Notes: generated by a model not told the origin, from the sequence alone. Positions 1-9,062 are shown, counted from the stretch's first letter. The stretch is 64,000 nucleotides of DNA from Thermus thermophilus (GCF_019974155.1 NZ_AP025158.1:1550001-1614000); one strand, 5' to 3'. Made by a program: numbers and translations.

Positions 1-240
1 GAGAACCTCCTCTTCCTCAAACCCCACCTGGAGGGGCGCCTCCTCCTCGTCACCGACGCCCCCCACCTCCCCCGGGCCCTCTTCCTGGCCCGGCTTTTGG
101 GCCTGGAGGCCGAGGGGTACCCCGTGCCCGGGAACTACCCCCTGGGCTACTGGGCCAAGGAGGCCCTTTACCGCCTCTGGCTCTACCTGGGCCTAAGGCC
201 TCAGGGCGTCTTCTCCAGCCGCTTCAACGCCTCCAGATAG
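1..240 (+). CDS. YdcF/DUF218 family protein, C-terminal part
   Basis: Frame 1 is open from the window edge to TAG at 238-240 (79 codons seen; the start lies outside). The residues LLVTDAPHLPRALFLARLLGL, a sulfate- or helix-capping HxxRA segment near the end of a Rossmann-like fold, resemble the closing motif of the DUF218 family (ElyC/SanA/YdcF), whose members are usually membrane-linked proteins of envelope metabolism with no settled biochemical role. The last 40 bases overlap the 3' end of the convergent DivIVA gene. Family assignment is from one motif only. Confidence 0.6.
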   Translation, partial: ENLLFLKPHLEGRLLLVTDAPHLPRALFLARLLGLEAEGYPVPGNYPLGYWAKEALYRLWLYLGLRPQGVFSSRFNASR

Positions 241-653
241 CCCTCAAAGAGGGCCCTCACCTGGCCGAGGAAGAGGGCCTTCTCCTGGCGGGCCCGCTCA
301 ATCTCCGCCCGGAGGCGCTTGAGCTCCACGGCGGCCTCCTGGAGGAGCCTTTCCTTGGCGGCCTGGGCCTCCTTGCGCAAGAGCTCCGCCTCCCGCTCCG
401 CTTGGGCCTTGAGCTCCCGGGCGATCCGTTCGGCGGCCACCACCGCCCGCTTGAGCTCCCCTTCCGCCTCCTTGAGGCGGGCGTTCTCCTCCTCCAGGGC
501 CCGAAGGCGCTCCTTCAGGGCCTCGTTCTCCTGGATGAGGGCCTCCATGGCCTCGGCGACCCGGGCCAGGTACTCCCGCACCGCCCCCCGGTGGTAGCCG
601 CGAAAGGCCCTGGGGAACTCCTGGTAGCGTACGTCCAAGGGCGAAAGGTCCAT
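201..653 (-). CDS. divIVA: DivIVA-like cell-pole/septum protein
   Basis: The 150-residue product opens with the DivIVA membrane-binding signature (SPLDVRYQEFPRAFRGYHRGAVREYL, here residues 3-28 in two halves: LDVRYQEFPRAF then GYHRGAVREYL) and continues as an almost unbroken Glu/Lys/Arg/Ala coiled coil from about residue 30 to 145. DivIVA proteins oligomerise on curved membrane and recruit division or wall-synthesis factors. I chose the ATG at 653 because the conserved N-terminus begins there; 23 further codons upstream are open but unlike the family. It follows yggS by 8 bases, the order often seen in division clusters (yggS ... divIVA). A TAGACT -10-like box at 663-668 lies 9 nt before the start, inside the end of yggS. 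Confidence 0.88.
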   Translation of the reverse strand: MDLSPLDVRYQEFPRAFRGYHRGAVREYLARVAEAMEALIQENEALKERLRALEEENARLKEAEGELKRAVVAAERIARELKAQAEREAELLRKEAQAAKERLLQEAAVELKRLRAEIERARQEKALFLGQVRALFEGYLEALKRLEKTP

Positions 654-661
654 GAACGCCC

Positions 662-1297
662 CTAGTCTACAAAAAGGGCCCGGCCCACGCGCACCAAGGT
701 GGCCCCCTCCTCCACGGCCCACTCGTAATCGTCGGACATGCCCATGGAGCGCTCGGGCAGGCCATACCGGTCGGCAAGCTGGGAAAGCCTGCGGAAGATG
801 GGGCGGACCACCGCCTCGGGACCGATGGGGGGCACGGTCATGAGGCCCAGGACCTCGAGGTGGGGCATCTCCCGGAGGCGGGGGAGGAGTTCCGGGAGCT
901 CCTCCTCCAAGACCCCGTGCTTCTGCGGCTCCCGGCCCAGGTTCACCTCCACCAGGACCTTAAGCCGGACCCCCGCCTTCTCCCCCACCTTCTCCAAGGC
1001 CTCCGCCAGGCGCAGGGAGTCCAGGGAGTGGACGAGGGCGAAGCGGGGGGCGAACTTGGCCTTGTTGCGTTGCAGGTGGCCGACGAGGTGCCACTCCGCC
1101 TGGAGGAGGTCCATCTTCTTCAGGGCCTCCTGGACCCGGCTCTCCCCCAGGGGAAAGGCCCCGTAAGCCAGGACCTTCTCCCGGATCTCCTCCACCGAGC
1201 GCCCCTTGGTCACCGCCACGAGGCGGACCTCCTCGGGCCTGCGCCCCGCGCGGCGGCAGGCTTGCGCGATGCGCTCCAGAACCTGGGGAAGCCCCAT
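662..1297 (-). CDS. yggS: YggS/PROSC family PLP-binding protein
   Basis: The 211-residue protein carries the PLP-lysine motif VAVTKGRS near residue 30 (Lys in VTK), the GESRVQEA loop, WHLVGHLQRNK and the C-terminal GMSDDYEWAVEEGATLVRVG motif that binds the PLP phosphate. Members bind pyridoxal phosphate and buffer vitamin B6 and amino-acid homeostasis; no catalytic reaction is firmly known. The ATG at 1297 is preceded by a good GGAGGTG ribosome-binding site at about 1302-1311. It lies between nucleoside phosphorylase (gap 49 nt) and divIVA (gap 8 nt) on the same strand, so the three are probably co-transcribed. Confidence 0.92.
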   Translation of the reverse strand: MGLPQVLERIAQACRRAGRRPEEVRLVAVTKGRSVEEIREKVLAYGAFPLGESRVQEALKKMDLLQAEWHLVGHLQRNKAKFAPRFALVHSLDSLRLAEALEKVGEKAGVRLKVLVEVNLGREPQKHGVLEEELPELLPRLREMPHLEVLGLMTVPPIGPEAVVRPIFRRLSQLADRYGLPERSMGMSDDYEWAVEEGATLVRVGRALFVD

Positions 1298-1346
1298 GCG
1301 CCCCTCACCTCCCGCGCCCCACCTGGAAGCCCGGCGCCGCGCGGCC

Positions 1347-2174
1347 TCAGAGCTCGGCGAGGATCCCCCGGACATACCGGCGGAAGACGGGGCCCGTCTC
1401 TGCGGCCACGCGCAGGACCTCCTCCTCCGTGGCGTGGTGCTCCCGTTCGGGCACGGCCATGTCGGTGATGGTGGATAGCCCCAGGACCCGGGCCCCCAGG
1501 TGGCGGAGGGCGATGACCTCGGGCACGGTGGACATGCCGATGGCGTCCGCCCCGAGCTCCCGCAGAAGCTTAAGCTCCGCGCGGCTGGCGAAGCTCGGCC
1601 CCATGAACCAGGCGTAGACCCCCTCAAAGAGGTGGAGGTCCTGCCTGCGCGCCACCTTGCGGGCGAGCGCTATGAGTTCCGGGTCGTAGGCCTCAAACAT
1701 CACGGGGAAGCGGGGGCCCAGGCGCTCGTCGTTCGGGCCCCTTAGGGGGTTCGCCCCGGCGAAGTTGATGTAGTCCAGGTGGAGCATGATCCCGCCCGCC
1801 CGGAAGCGGGGGTTGAGCCCCCCGGCGGCGGAGGTGAGGAGGAAGGTCCTGGCCCCGAGGAAGAAGCCCACCCGCACGGGGAAGACCACCTCCTCGGCGG
1901 AGTAGCCCTCGTAGTAGTGGACCCGGCCCTTGTAGACCAAAACGGGCTTGCCCTCGAGGCGCCCCAGGATGAGCCTCCCGGCGTGCCCCGGGGCGGTGGA
2001 GACGGGGAAGTGGGGGATCTCCCCGTAGGGGATCTCCGCCACCTTCTCCACCTCGTCGGCCAAGGGGCCGAGCCCCGAGCCCAAAACCAGGCCCACCTCG
2101 GGGACGAAGTCCGTCTTGGAGCGGACGTAGGCCACAGCCTCCTGGATCTTGTCGTAGAGCTCCATAGCCGGCAT
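1347..2174 (-). CDS. Trimeric-type purine nucleoside phosphorylase (probably adenosine-preferring)
   Basis: This 275-residue enzyme shows the trimeric PNP motifs: LGSGLGPLA (phosphate loop), the STAPGHAG loop, TSAAGGLNP, the Met in AIGMSTVPE and the base-contact segment LSTITDMAV. It splits purine nucleosides with phosphate into base and ribose-1-phosphate in salvage. At the residue that chooses the base (Asn in 6-oxopurine enzymes) it has Asp238, the substitution that favours 6-aminopurines such as adenosine. The first ATG (2174) is used; a second ATG three codons later is possible. It is divergent from the Omp85 gene, with 45 bases between starts. Confidence 0.9.
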   Translation of the reverse strand: MPAMELYDKIQEAVAYVRSKTDFVPEVGLVLGSGLGPLADEVEKVAEIPYGEIPHFPVSTAPGHAGRLILGRLEGKPVLVYKGRVHYYEGYSAEEVVFPVRVGFFLGARTFLLTSAAGGLNPRFRAGGIMLHLDYINFAGANPLRGPNDERLGPRFPVMFEAYDPELIALARKVARRQDLHLFEGVYAWFMGPSFASRAELKLLRELGADAIGMSTVPEVIALRHLGARVLGLSTITDMAVPEREHHATEEEVLRVAAETGPVFRRYVRGILAEL

Positions 2175-2206
2175 TTTACTCTCACCCAGGCTTCACGGCC
2201 TTTGGG

Positions 2207-2212
2207 TAAGCT
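2207..2212 (+). promoter_or_regulatory. Leaderless -10 box TAAGCT before bamA
   Basis: TAAGCT matches the TANNNT -10 pattern and ends 7 nt before the ATG at 2220. There is no Shine-Dalgarno sequence, so transcription probably begins at or next to the start codon. Confidence 0.5.
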
Positions 2213-2219
2213 TCCGGCC

Positions 2220-4685
2220 ATGAAGCGGCTTCTCGCCCTGGGCCTACTGGCCCTTACGGCCCTCGCGGCCCCCCTGCGGGAGATCGTGGTGGAGGGGGCG
2301 GACCCCGTCCTCCAGGCCCTGGCCCGGGCCGCCCTCCCCTTCGGGGTGGGGGAGGAGCCCCAGGACCTGGAGGCCGCAAGGCGGGCCATCCTGGAAACGG
2401 GATACTTCCGGGACGTCCGGCTTGCCCTGGAGGGGGACGTCCTCAAGATCCTCCTCGTCCCCAACCCCCCCATCGCCGCGGTCCGGGTGGAGACCGAGGC
2501 CTTCCCCGAGGAGCGGCTCCTCACCTTCCTGGAGCAGAACTTCGCCATCGGCAAGGGGGCGACCTACAACCCCGTCCGCGCCCAAGAGGCCGCGGAGGCC
2601 CTGGCCCGGGCCTACCGGCAGGCGGGCTTCCCCTTCACCCCCAAGGTGGCGGTGGAGGCCAAGGAGGACAAGGAGGGGATCGCCCTCACCTTCCGGGTGG
2701 AGGAGCGCCCGGAGGTGAAGGCGGTGCGCCTCCTGGGGGTAAGCCTTCTTCCCGAGGAGGAGCTCCGCAAGGGCCTCGAGGCCCTCAAGGGAAGCTTTGA
2801 CTTCGCCAAGTACCAGGAGGCCCTGAGGGCCATCGCCAGGCGGTACGAGGAGGCGGGCTACCGCTTTAGCGGCCCCGACCTCGAGGCCTCCACCCTGGAG
2901 GAGGGCGTCCTCACCGTGCGGGTGCGGGAGCTCAAGGTGGCCCGGGTGGAGGGGGAGGGGCTTCCCCTGGAGGACTTCCCCCTGAAGCCGAAAGACCCCT
3001 TGAACTACCCCAAGCTCCTGGAGGGGATCCAAGACCTCTCCCGGAAGCTCTCCCGCGTGGTGAACTTCACCCTCCTCCCCCAGGGGGACGAGGTGGTGGT
3101 GCGCTTGGAGCTCGGCCCGGAGGGGGGGAGGATTGAAGGGGTGGAGGTCTCGGGGAACACCGCCCTTCCCACCGAGGCCCTCCTCGGCCTCCTCCGCCTC
3201 AAGCCCGGGGAGGTCTACACCCCCGCCCTCGCCCAGGAGGACACGGCCCGCGTGGCCGAGCGCTACCGGGAGGAGGGCTACGAGGTGGCGGACGTCCGCT
3301 ACAGCTTCCAGGACGGGGTCTACCGCCTGGAGGTGGTGGAGCTGAAGATCGGGGGGTACCGCCTGGAGTGGCAGGGAGGCCACCGCACCCGGGACGAGGT
3401 CGTCCTGCGGGAGCTGCCCAAGCCGGGAAGCCTCCTGAACGTCCAGGAGCTCAGGAAGGCCATCGCCCGCCTCATGGCCACGGGGCTTCTCGCCGAGCCG
3501 CCCCGCGTCTCCCTCGCCCCCGGGGAGAGGCCGGACGAGGCCGTGGTGGTCCTGGGCCTCAAGGAGGCGCGGACCGGCCTCTTCCAGCCCGCCATCGGCT
3601 GGAGCTCCCTGGAGGGATGGTCGGGGAGCCTCTCCTTCAAGGAGACCAACCTCTTCGGCCTGGCCCACCAGGTGAGCCTGGACCTCGCCTTCGTACAGAA
3701 CGAGGCCCGGGACAACCTTTCCCTCTCCTTGGGCTACGCCATCCCCTGGCTTTACCTGGACTACCTGGACCTCAAGGAGGTGCGCACGAGCCTTTCCCTA
3801 AGCGCCTTCTCCACCCCCATCGGCAACAACAAGCTCCTCCAGGGGACCACGGACACCGGCTGGGAGTACACGGAGAGGCGCACCGGGGCGGCCTTCAGCC
3901 TCTCCCGCCCCTTTTCCAAGGACCTGGAGAACCTAAGGCTCACCCTCGGCCTCTCCGCCCGCCGCTCCACCTACGCCCTGGAGGTCTACGACCCGAACGC
4001 CCCCTGCGATCCGAGCGTGAGCGACACCGCCAACCCCAAGTACTGCGACGGCACCGGCTACAAGGACCCCTCCCTGGCCCAAAGCCTCCTCCCCACCCCC
4101 GGCTGGACCGTCCGCCTGGACACCACCTTGGGCTACCTGGACGTGGACGACCCCCGCTTCCGCACCCAAGGCTACGAGGCGAGCCTCGCCACCGGCCTCG
4201 GCCTCTCCCTGCCGGACGCGGGCGGGCGGAGCTTCTTCGTCCCCCTGGTGGCCACGGGCAAGACCTACCTGCCCCTGGACGCGGAAAAGCGCCAGGCCCT
4301 CGCCTTCCGTCTCTCCGCGGGGACCCTTTTGGGCTACCCGCCGGAAAGCGAGCGCTTCTACCTCTCCGGAGGCGGCTCCGAGGCCCTCCTCCTCAGGGGC
4401 TACGAGGACCGGAAGTACGGCGGCCTCTCCTTCGCCACCGCGAGCGTGGAGTACCGCTACGACTTCCGCCTCTCCCCCCAAGGGGGCACCAACCTCTACG
4501 GCATCGTCTTCGCCGACCTTGGCCTCGCCGACAACACCGGGGGGGTGAAGTGGGGCGCGGGGATCGGGGTCCAGCTGGATCTGGACGTCTTCGGGGCCCT
4601 CCTCCCCTCCCTGCGGCTGGACTACGCCTTCAGCCCCGAAAGCCCCACGGGGCGGATCCACTTCCGCATCGGGCCCATGTTCTAA
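2220..4685 (+). CDS. bamA: Omp85/BamA outer-membrane assembly protein
   Basis: The 821-residue product starts with a signal peptide (MKRLLALGLLALTALAA), followed by about six POTRA-like repeats to roughly residue 450, then a 16-strand-type beta barrel. The barrel contains the lid-lock loop-6 motif LLLRGYED and ends in Phe, as outer-membrane proteins do (IGPMF). Omp85 proteins insert beta-barrel proteins into the outer membrane; Thermus is a diderm with a known Omp85. The ATG at 2220 starts a proper signal peptide; the frame is open upstream but antisense to the phosphorylase. A four-Cys-free barrel with one disulfide-like pair (CDPSVS..YCDG) sits near residue 600. Confidence 0.95.
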   Translation: MKRLLALGLLALTALAAPLREIVVEGADPVLQALARAALPFGVGEEPQDLEAARRAILETGYFRDVRLALEGDVLKILLVPNPPIAAVRVETEAFPEERLLTFLEQNFAIGKGATYNPVRAQEAAEALARAYRQAGFPFTPKVAVEAKEDKEGIALTFRVEERPEVKAVRLLGVSLLPEEELRKGLEALKGSFDFAKYQEALRAIARRYEEAGYRFSGPDLEASTLEEGVLTVRVRELKVARVEGEGLPLEDFPLKPKDPLNYPKLLEGIQDLSRKLSRVVNFTLLPQGDEVVVRLELGPEGGRIEGVEVSGNTALPTEALLGLLRLKPGEVYTPALAQEDTARVAERYREEGYEVADVRYSFQDGVYRLEVVELKIGGYRLEWQGGHRTRDEVVLRELPKPGSLLNVQELRKAIARLMATGLLAEPPRVSLAPGERPDEAVVVLGLKEARTGLFQPAIGWSSLEGWSGSLSFKETNLFGLAHQVSLDLAFVQNEARDNLSLSLGYAIPWLYLDYLDLKEVRTSLSLSAFSTPIGNNKLLQGTTDTGWEYTERRTGAAFSLSRPFSKDLENLRLTLGLSARRSTYALEVYDPNAPCDPSVSDTANPKYCDGTGYKDPSLAQSLLPTPGWTVRLDTTLGYLDVDDPRFRTQGYEASLATGLGLSLPDAGGRSFFVPLVATGKTYLPLDAEKRQALAFRLSAGTLLGYPPESERFYLSGGGSEALLLRGYEDRKYGGLSFATASVEYRYDFRLSPQGGTNLYGIVFADLGLADNTGGVKWGAGIGVQLDLDVFGALLPSLRLDYAFSPESPTGRIHFRIGPMF

Positions 4686-4718
4686 GGGGCCTCGAGGGGC
4701 ATACTGGTCTTAAGGGCC

Positions 4719-5027
4719 ATGAAGGCCTACCTCGGCCTTTACACCGCCAGGCTGGAGACCCCGGCCCGGAGCCTCAAGGAAAAGCGGGCCCTCATCAAGC
4801 CGGCCCTGGAAAGGCTCAAGGCCCGCTTCCCCGTTTCCGCGGCAAGGCTTTACGGCCTGGACGCCTGGGGCTACGAGGTCGTGGGCTTCACCCTCCTCGG
4901 CAACGACCCCGCCTGGGTGGAGGAGACGATGCGGGCCGCGGCCCGCTTCCTGGCGGAGGCGGGGGGGTTTCAGGTGGCCCTGGAGGAGTTCCGCCTCGAG
5001 GCCTTTGAGCTGGACGGGCTCCTCTAG
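4719..5027 (+). CDS. DUF503 family small protein
   Basis: The 102-residue protein matches the DUF503 family (YlxP-like): an alpha/beta fold beginning with a beta strand and the segment SLKEKRALIKP, ending with the acidic EEFRLEAFEL. The homologue in firmicutes lies in the nusA-infB cluster and associates with ribosome maturation; its activity is unknown. A 33-base gap follows bamA, so it may be read through from that gene. It converges on the thiolase gene (gap 10 nt). Confidence 0.85.
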   Translation: MKAYLGLYTARLETPARSLKEKRALIKPALERLKARFPVSAARLYGLDAWGYEVVGFTLLGNDPAWVEETMRAAARFLAEAGGFQVALEEFRLEAFELDGLL

Positions 5028-5037
5028 GGGCGCCCCG

Positions 5038-6228
5038 CTACACCGCCTCCACCGCAAAGGCCACCGAGCCCCCGGTCCCGTGGCAGATGGCGGCAAGGCC
5101 CCGTTCCTCCCCCTTCGCCCGCAAGGCGTTGAGGAGCGTGACCAGGATCCTCGCCCCGCTCGCCCCGATGGGGTGGCCCAGGGCCACCGCCCCTCCGAAG
5201 ACGTTGAGCCGCTCGTAGGGGACGTCCAGAAGGCGGCTGAAGAGGACGTTGTTCAGGGCGAAGGCCTCGTTGTTCTCAAAGAGGCCGAAGTCGGAAACCC
5301 GCATCCCCAGACGGTCCAAGAGCCTTTTGGCCGCGGGGATAGGGGCCTCGGGGAAGCGCCAGGGCTCCCCGGCGGCCCAGGCCCCTCCGAGGACCTTGGC
5401 GATGGGCTTCAGGCCGTGGGCCTTGACCGCCTCCTCGGAGGCGAGGAGGAGGGCCGCCGCCCCGTCGGAGATCTGGCTGGAGTTCCCCGCCGTGAGGACC
5501 CCGTCCTTCTTGAAGGCGGGCCTGAGGGCGGCGAGGGACTCCGGGGTGGTCTCAGGCCGGATCCCCTCGTCCCGGTCCACCACCACCGGGCCCTTCTTCC
5601 CTTGAACCTCCATGGGGGCGATCTCCCAGGCAAAGAGGCCCTGCGCCGTGGCCTCCGCCGCCCTCTTGTGGGAAAGGTAGGCGGCCTCGTCCACTTCCTG
5701 CCGCGTCACCCCGTGGTCCTGGGCGAGCCTTTCCGCCTGCTCCCCCATGGCCTCCCCGGTGAAGGGGTCGGAAAGCCCGTCCCGCAGGAGGACATCCTGG
5801 AGGTTTTCCGGAGCGCCCAGGAGGAACTTGTACCCCCACCGCGCCCGGTGGGAGAGGTAGAAGCCCGCCTGGCTCATGGACTCCATCCCCCCGGCGAGGA
5901 CGAGGTGGGCCTCCCCGGTGCGGAGGAACTGGACGGCGTTGAGCGCCGCCATCATCCCCGAGGCGCAGACCATGTCCACCTGGTACCCGTCCACCTCCTT
6001 GGGAATGCCCGCCTTCAGGGCCGCCTGCCGGGGGAGGAGCTGCCCGTGCCCGGCCCTGAGGACGTTGCCGAAGACGTAGAGGTCCAAGGCCTTTCCCTCC
6101 ACCCCCGCCCGGGCCAAAGCCTCCCGCATGGCGTGGGCGCCGAGGTCCACGGGGCTTACGTCTTTGAAGACCCCCCCGAACTTGCCGATGGGGGTCCTCA
6201 CCGCGGCGACAACGTACACCTCGCGCAT
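5038..6228 (-). CDS. Thiolase (acetyl-CoA acetyltransferase)
   Basis: A 396-residue thiolase. Nucleophile Cys88 lies in VCASGMMAAL, the NEAFA motif follows near residue 320, His in GGAVALGHPIGASGAR, and a C-terminal catalytic Cys in CHGTGGSVAF (a variant of the usual CIGGG). It either condenses two acetyl-CoA or cleaves 3-ketoacyl-CoA in beta-oxidation; the sequence does not decide which. The start is ATG 6228, where homology begins; a TATGAT -10 box at 6235-6240 lies 6 nt upstream, so the mRNA is probably leaderless. It is divergent from fumC, with overlapping promoters. Confidence 0.93.
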   Translation of the reverse strand: MREVYVVAAVRTPIGKFGGVFKDVSPVDLGAHAMREALARAGVEGKALDLYVFGNVLRAGHGQLLPRQAALKAGIPKEVDGYQVDMVCASGMMAALNAVQFLRTGEAHLVLAGGMESMSQAGFYLSHRARWGYKFLLGAPENLQDVLLRDGLSDPFTGEAMGEQAERLAQDHGVTRQEVDEAAYLSHKRAAEATAQGLFAWEIAPMEVQGKKGPVVVDRDEGIRPETTPESLAALRPAFKKDGVLTAGNSSQISDGAAALLLASEEAVKAHGLKPIAKVLGGAWAAGEPWRFPEAPIPAAKRLLDRLGMRVSDFGLFENNEAFALNNVLFSRLLDVPYERLNVFGGAVALGHPIGASGARILVTLLNALRAKGEERGLAAICHGTGGSVAFAVEAV

Positions 6229-6234
6229 GCCCCC

Positions 6235-6276
6235 ATCATACGCCGAACCTTGGGGGTAGAATCCCCTTGGGAGGTG
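6235..6276. promoter_or_regulatory. Divergent promoter region, thiolase / fumC
   Basis: Minus strand: TATGAT (6240-6235), 6 nt from the thiolase ATG, no ribosome-binding site. Plus strand: TAGAAT (6257-6262) followed by GGGAGGTG (6269-6276) and the fumC ATG at 6281. The two promoters share about 50 bases, so one regulator could affect both. Confidence 0.5.
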
Positions 6277-6280
6277 CCCT

Positions 6281-7681
6281 ATGGAATACCGGATTGAGCG
6301 GGACACCATGGGCGAGGTGCGGGTGCCGGCGGACAAGTACTGGGGCGCGCAGACCCAGCGCTCCCTGGAGAACTTCAGGATCGGGACCGACCGCTTCCGC
6401 ATGCCCCTGGAGATCATCCGGGCCTACGGGATGCTGAAGAAGGCGGCCGCGAGAGCCAATCTGGAGCTCGGGGAGCTCCCCGAGGAGATCGCCAAGGCCA
6501 TCATCCAGGCGGCGGAGGAGGTGGTCCAGGGGAAGTGGGACGACCACTTCCCCCTGGTGGTCTTCCAGACGGGAAGCGGCACCCAGACCAACATGAACGT
6601 GAACGAGGTCATCGCCAACCGGGCCTCGGAGATCCTGGGGAAGCCCCTGGGCTCTAAGTACGTCCACCCCAACGACCACGTGAACCGGGGGCAGAGCTCC
6701 AACGACACCTTCCCCACCGCCATGTACGTGGCCGTGGCCCTGGCGCTCCACCAGAGGCTCTATCCCGCGGTGGAAGGCCTGATCCGGACCCTTACGGCCA
6801 AGGCCCAGGCCTTTGACCACATCGTCAAGGTGGGGCGGACCCACCTGATGGACGCCGTGCCCATCACCCTCGGACAGGAGATCGGCAGCTGGGCCGCCCA
6901 GCTCAAGACCACCCTCGCCGCCGTCAAGGAGATGGAAAAGGGCCTCTACAACCTCGCCATCGGCGGAACGGCGGTGGGCACGGGCTTAAACGCCCACCCC
7001 CGCTTTGGAGAACTCGTGGCCAAGTACCTCGCGGAGGAGACGGGGCTCCCCTTCCGGGTGGCGGAGAACCGCTTCGCCGCCCTGGCCGCCCACGACGAGC
7101 TGGTCAACGTCATGGGGGCCCTCCGCACCCTGGCCGGGGCCCTGATGAAGATCGGCAACGATGTTCGCTGGCTCGCCTCCGGCCCCTACGCGGGCATCGG
7201 GGAGATCACCATCCCCGCCAACGAGCCCGGGTCCTCCATCATGCCCGGGAAGGTGAACCCCACCCAGGTGGAGGCCCTCACCATGGTGGTGGTCCGGGTC
7301 TACGGCAACGACCACACCGTGGCCTTCGCGGGAAGCCAGGGGAACTTCCAGCTCAACGTCTACAAGCCGGTGATGGCCTACAGCACCCTGGAGAGCATCA
7401 ACCTCCTCGCGGACGCCGTGGCCTCCTTTGACGCCCATCTGGCCCAGGGGATTGAGCCCAACCTGGAGCGCATTGAGGAGCACCTGCAGAAAAACCCCAT
7501 GCTGGCCACCGCCCTCAACAAGGCCATCGGCTACGACAAGGCGGCGGAGATCGTCAAGAAGGCCCTCAGGGAGAAGAAGACCCTGAAGCAGGCGGCCCTC
7601 GAGCTCGGCTACCTCACGGAGGAGGAGTTTGACCGCATCGTGGTCCCCATGAGGCTCGCCAAGCCCCACGAGGGGGCGTAG
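6281..7681 (+). CDS. fumC: Fumarate hydratase, class II
   Basis: The 466-residue enzyme has the fumarase/aspartase signature [13 protein letters not shown] near residue 320, the SSNDTFPTA substrate loop and the [13 protein letters not shown] segment, and full family length. It interconverts fumarate and malate in the TCA cycle without an Fe-S cluster, fitting an aerobic thermophile. The start follows a strong GGGAGGTG. It is followed by an intrinsic terminator, and sucCD and mdh lie 19 kb away in the same window. Confidence 0.97.
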   Translation: MEYRIERDTMGEVRVPADKYWGAQTQRSLENFRIGTDRFRMPLEIIRAYGMLKKAAARANLELGELPEEIAKAIIQAAEEVVQGKWDDHFPLVVFQTGSGTQTNMNVNEVIANRASEILGKPLGSKYVHPNDHVNRGQSSNDTFPTAMYVAVALALHQRLYPAVEGLIRTLTAKAQAFDHIVKVGRTHLMDAVPITLGQEIGSWAAQLKTTLAAVKEMEKGLYNLAIGGTAVGTGLNAHPRFGELVAKYLAEETGLPFRVAENRFAALAAHDELVNVMGALRTLAGALMKIGNDVRWLASGPYAGIGEITIPANEPGSSIMPGKVNPTQVEALTMVVVRVYGNDHTVAFAGSQGNFQLNVYKPVMAYSTLESINLLADAVASFDAHLAQGIEPNLERIEEHLQKNPMLATALNKAIGYDKAAEIVKKALREKKTLKQAALELGYLTEEEFDRIVVPMRLAKPHEGA

Positions 7682-7704
7682 GCGGCGCGGGGCTTTGTGA
7701 GAAA

Positions 7705-7734
7705 GGCCACCCCCAGGGGGGTGGCCTCCTTTAT
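7705..7734 (+). terminator. Intrinsic terminator of fumC
   Basis: A GC-rich inverted repeat (GGCCACCCCC / GGGGGTGGCC, 7705-7714 and 7717-7726) is followed by TCCTTTAT. The loop must open a few pairs to be sterically possible. The sodA -10 box begins within its T-rich tail. Confidence 0.75.
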
Positions 7735-7752
7735 AGTGGGAGGCGGAGGTGA
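7732..7752 (+). promoter_or_regulatory. sodA promoter -10 (TATAGT) and ribosome-binding site
   Basis: TATAGT at 7732-7737 directly after the fumC terminator, then GGAGGTG at 7746-7752 before the ATG at 7756. No clear -35 is visible. Confidence 0.5.
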
Positions 7753-7755
7753 AGT

Positions 7756-8370
7756 ATGCCGTACCCGTTCAAGCTTCCGGAGCTAGGCTACCCCTACGAG
7801 GCCCTCGAGCCCCACATTGACGCCCAGACCATGGAGATCCACCACCAGAAGCACCACGGGGCCTACGTGGCGAACCTCAACGCCGCCCTGGAGAAGTACC
7901 CCTACCTCCACGGGGTGGAGGTGGAGGTCCTCCTGAGGCACCTCGCCGCCCTCCCCGCGGACATCCAAACCGCCGTGCGCAACAACGGCGGCGGCCACCT
8001 GAACCACAGCCTCTTCTGGAAGCTCCTCACCCCAGGGGGCGCCAAGGAGCCCGTGGGGGAGCTGAAGAAGGCCATTGACCAGGAGTTCGGGGGCTTCCAG
8101 GCCCTCAAGGAAAAGCTCACCCAGGCGGCCATGGGCCGGTTCGGCTCGGGCTGGGCCTGGCTCGTGAAGGACCCCTTCGGCAAGCTCCACGTCCTCTCCA
8201 CCCCCAACCAGGACAACCCGGTGATGGAGGGCTTCACCCCCATCGTGGGCATTGACGTCTGGGAGCACGCCTACTACCTCAAGTACCAGAACCGCCGCGC
8301 CGACTACCTCCAGGCCATCTGGAACGTCCTCAACTGGGACGTGGCCGAGGAGTTCTTCCAGAAGGCCTGA
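7756..8370 (+). CDS. sodA: Manganese superoxide dismutase
   Basis: The 204-residue protein is a Mn/Fe-SOD with metal ligands His29, His84, Asp167 and His171 (numbering with the initiator Met), seen in [15 protein letters not shown] and [10 protein letters not shown]; the GGAK and QDNPV features mark the Mn form. It destroys superoxide in the cytoplasm. It is nearly identical to the crystallised T. thermophilus enzyme; from memory a few surface residues differ, so the strain is not HB8. It has its own promoter and a shared bidirectional terminator downstream. Confidence 0.97.
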   Translation: MPYPFKLPELGYPYEALEPHIDAQTMEIHHQKHHGAYVANLNAALEKYPYLHGVEVEVLLRHLAALPADIQTAVRNNGGGHLNHSLFWKLLTPGGAKEPVGELKKAIDQEFGGFQALKEKLTQAAMGRFGSGWAWLVKDPFGKLHVLSTPNQDNPVMEGFTPIVGIDVWEHAYYLKYQNRRADYLQAIWNVLNWDVAEEFFQKA

Positions 8371-8388
8371 TCCCCATGGCCTTCGGCC

Positions 8389-8415
8389 GGGGGGGCCTAC
8401 GGGCCCCCCCCTTCT
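8389..8415. terminator. Bidirectional terminator between sodA and mqnB
   Basis: A perfect 9-bp stem (GGGGGGGCC, loop TACG, GGCCCCCCC; 8389-8410) followed by CTTCTT on the plus strand. It overlaps the last codons of the convergent mqnB gene (ends 8397). Confidence 0.7.
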
Positions 8416-9062
8416 TCGGCGATAAGCCGCCCCACCGCCCAAGCTAGGGCAGAAAGGGCTTCCTTGGTGCGCCAACGGGCCTTGTCCCGCACCCCGGCGG
8501 GGTTGGAGAGGGCCCTAAGCTCTGCCCCCCTCACCCCCAGGGCCAGGCAGGCCCGGGCGAAGGCCGCCCCCTCCATGTTCTCCAGGGAGGCCCCCCACCG
8601 CCGGGCCAGGGCCAGGGCCTCCTCGAGGGTCTCCGAGACCAGGTCCCGGGTGAGGCCCACGGCCACCTTCAGGCCAAGCCCCCGGGCGAGCTCCCCGGTG
8701 AGGCCGGGGTCTAAGGGAAAGCGGTTGAAGTAGCGCCTTTCCCCAAGGACCAAGGCGGGAAAGCCCAAAGGCGCTAGCCCCTCCTTGAGGCCCAGATCCG
8801 CCTCCACCTCCTCCCCCACCAAGACCGCCTCTCCCAGAGGAGGCCCCCCGGGGTAGGCCCCGGCGAGGCCAAAGAGGAGGGCCTTTTCCACGGGGTTGCG
8901 GGCGGCGTAGGCCGCAAGGGCCATGGCGGCGTTCACCTTGCCGATTCCCGTCTCCAGGTAGACGAAGCCCTTTCCCTTAAGGCCCCGCCAGGCCAAATAG
9001 GCGAAGGGCTCCCCTTTGAGGAAGGGGGCCTCGAGGCGGGTGGGGGAAAGGAGGAGCCACAC
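8397..9062 (-). CDS. mqnB: Futalosine hydrolase
   Basis: The 221-residue protein belongs to the nucleoside phosphorylase/MTA-SAH nucleosidase fold: TGIGKVNAA near residue 40, ALLFGLAGAYPGG, the ENMEGAAFA active-site helix and the LRALSNPAG substrate loop. MqnB removes hypoxanthine from futalosine in the alternative menaquinone route, which Thermus uses. The GTG start overlaps the TAG of the upstream fusion gene by one base, implying translational coupling. No other mqn gene is in the window. Confidence 0.92.
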   Translation of the reverse strand: MWLLLSPTRLEAPFLKGEPFAYLAWRGLKGKGFVYLETGIGKVNAAMALAAYAARNPVEKALLFGLAGAYPGGPPLGEAVLVGEEVEADLGLKEGLAPLGFPALVLGERRYFNRFPLDPGLTGELARGLGLKVAVGLTRDLVSETLEEALALARRWGASLENMEGAAFARACLALGVRGAELRALSNPAGVRDKARWRTKEALSALAWAVGRLIAEEGGGP

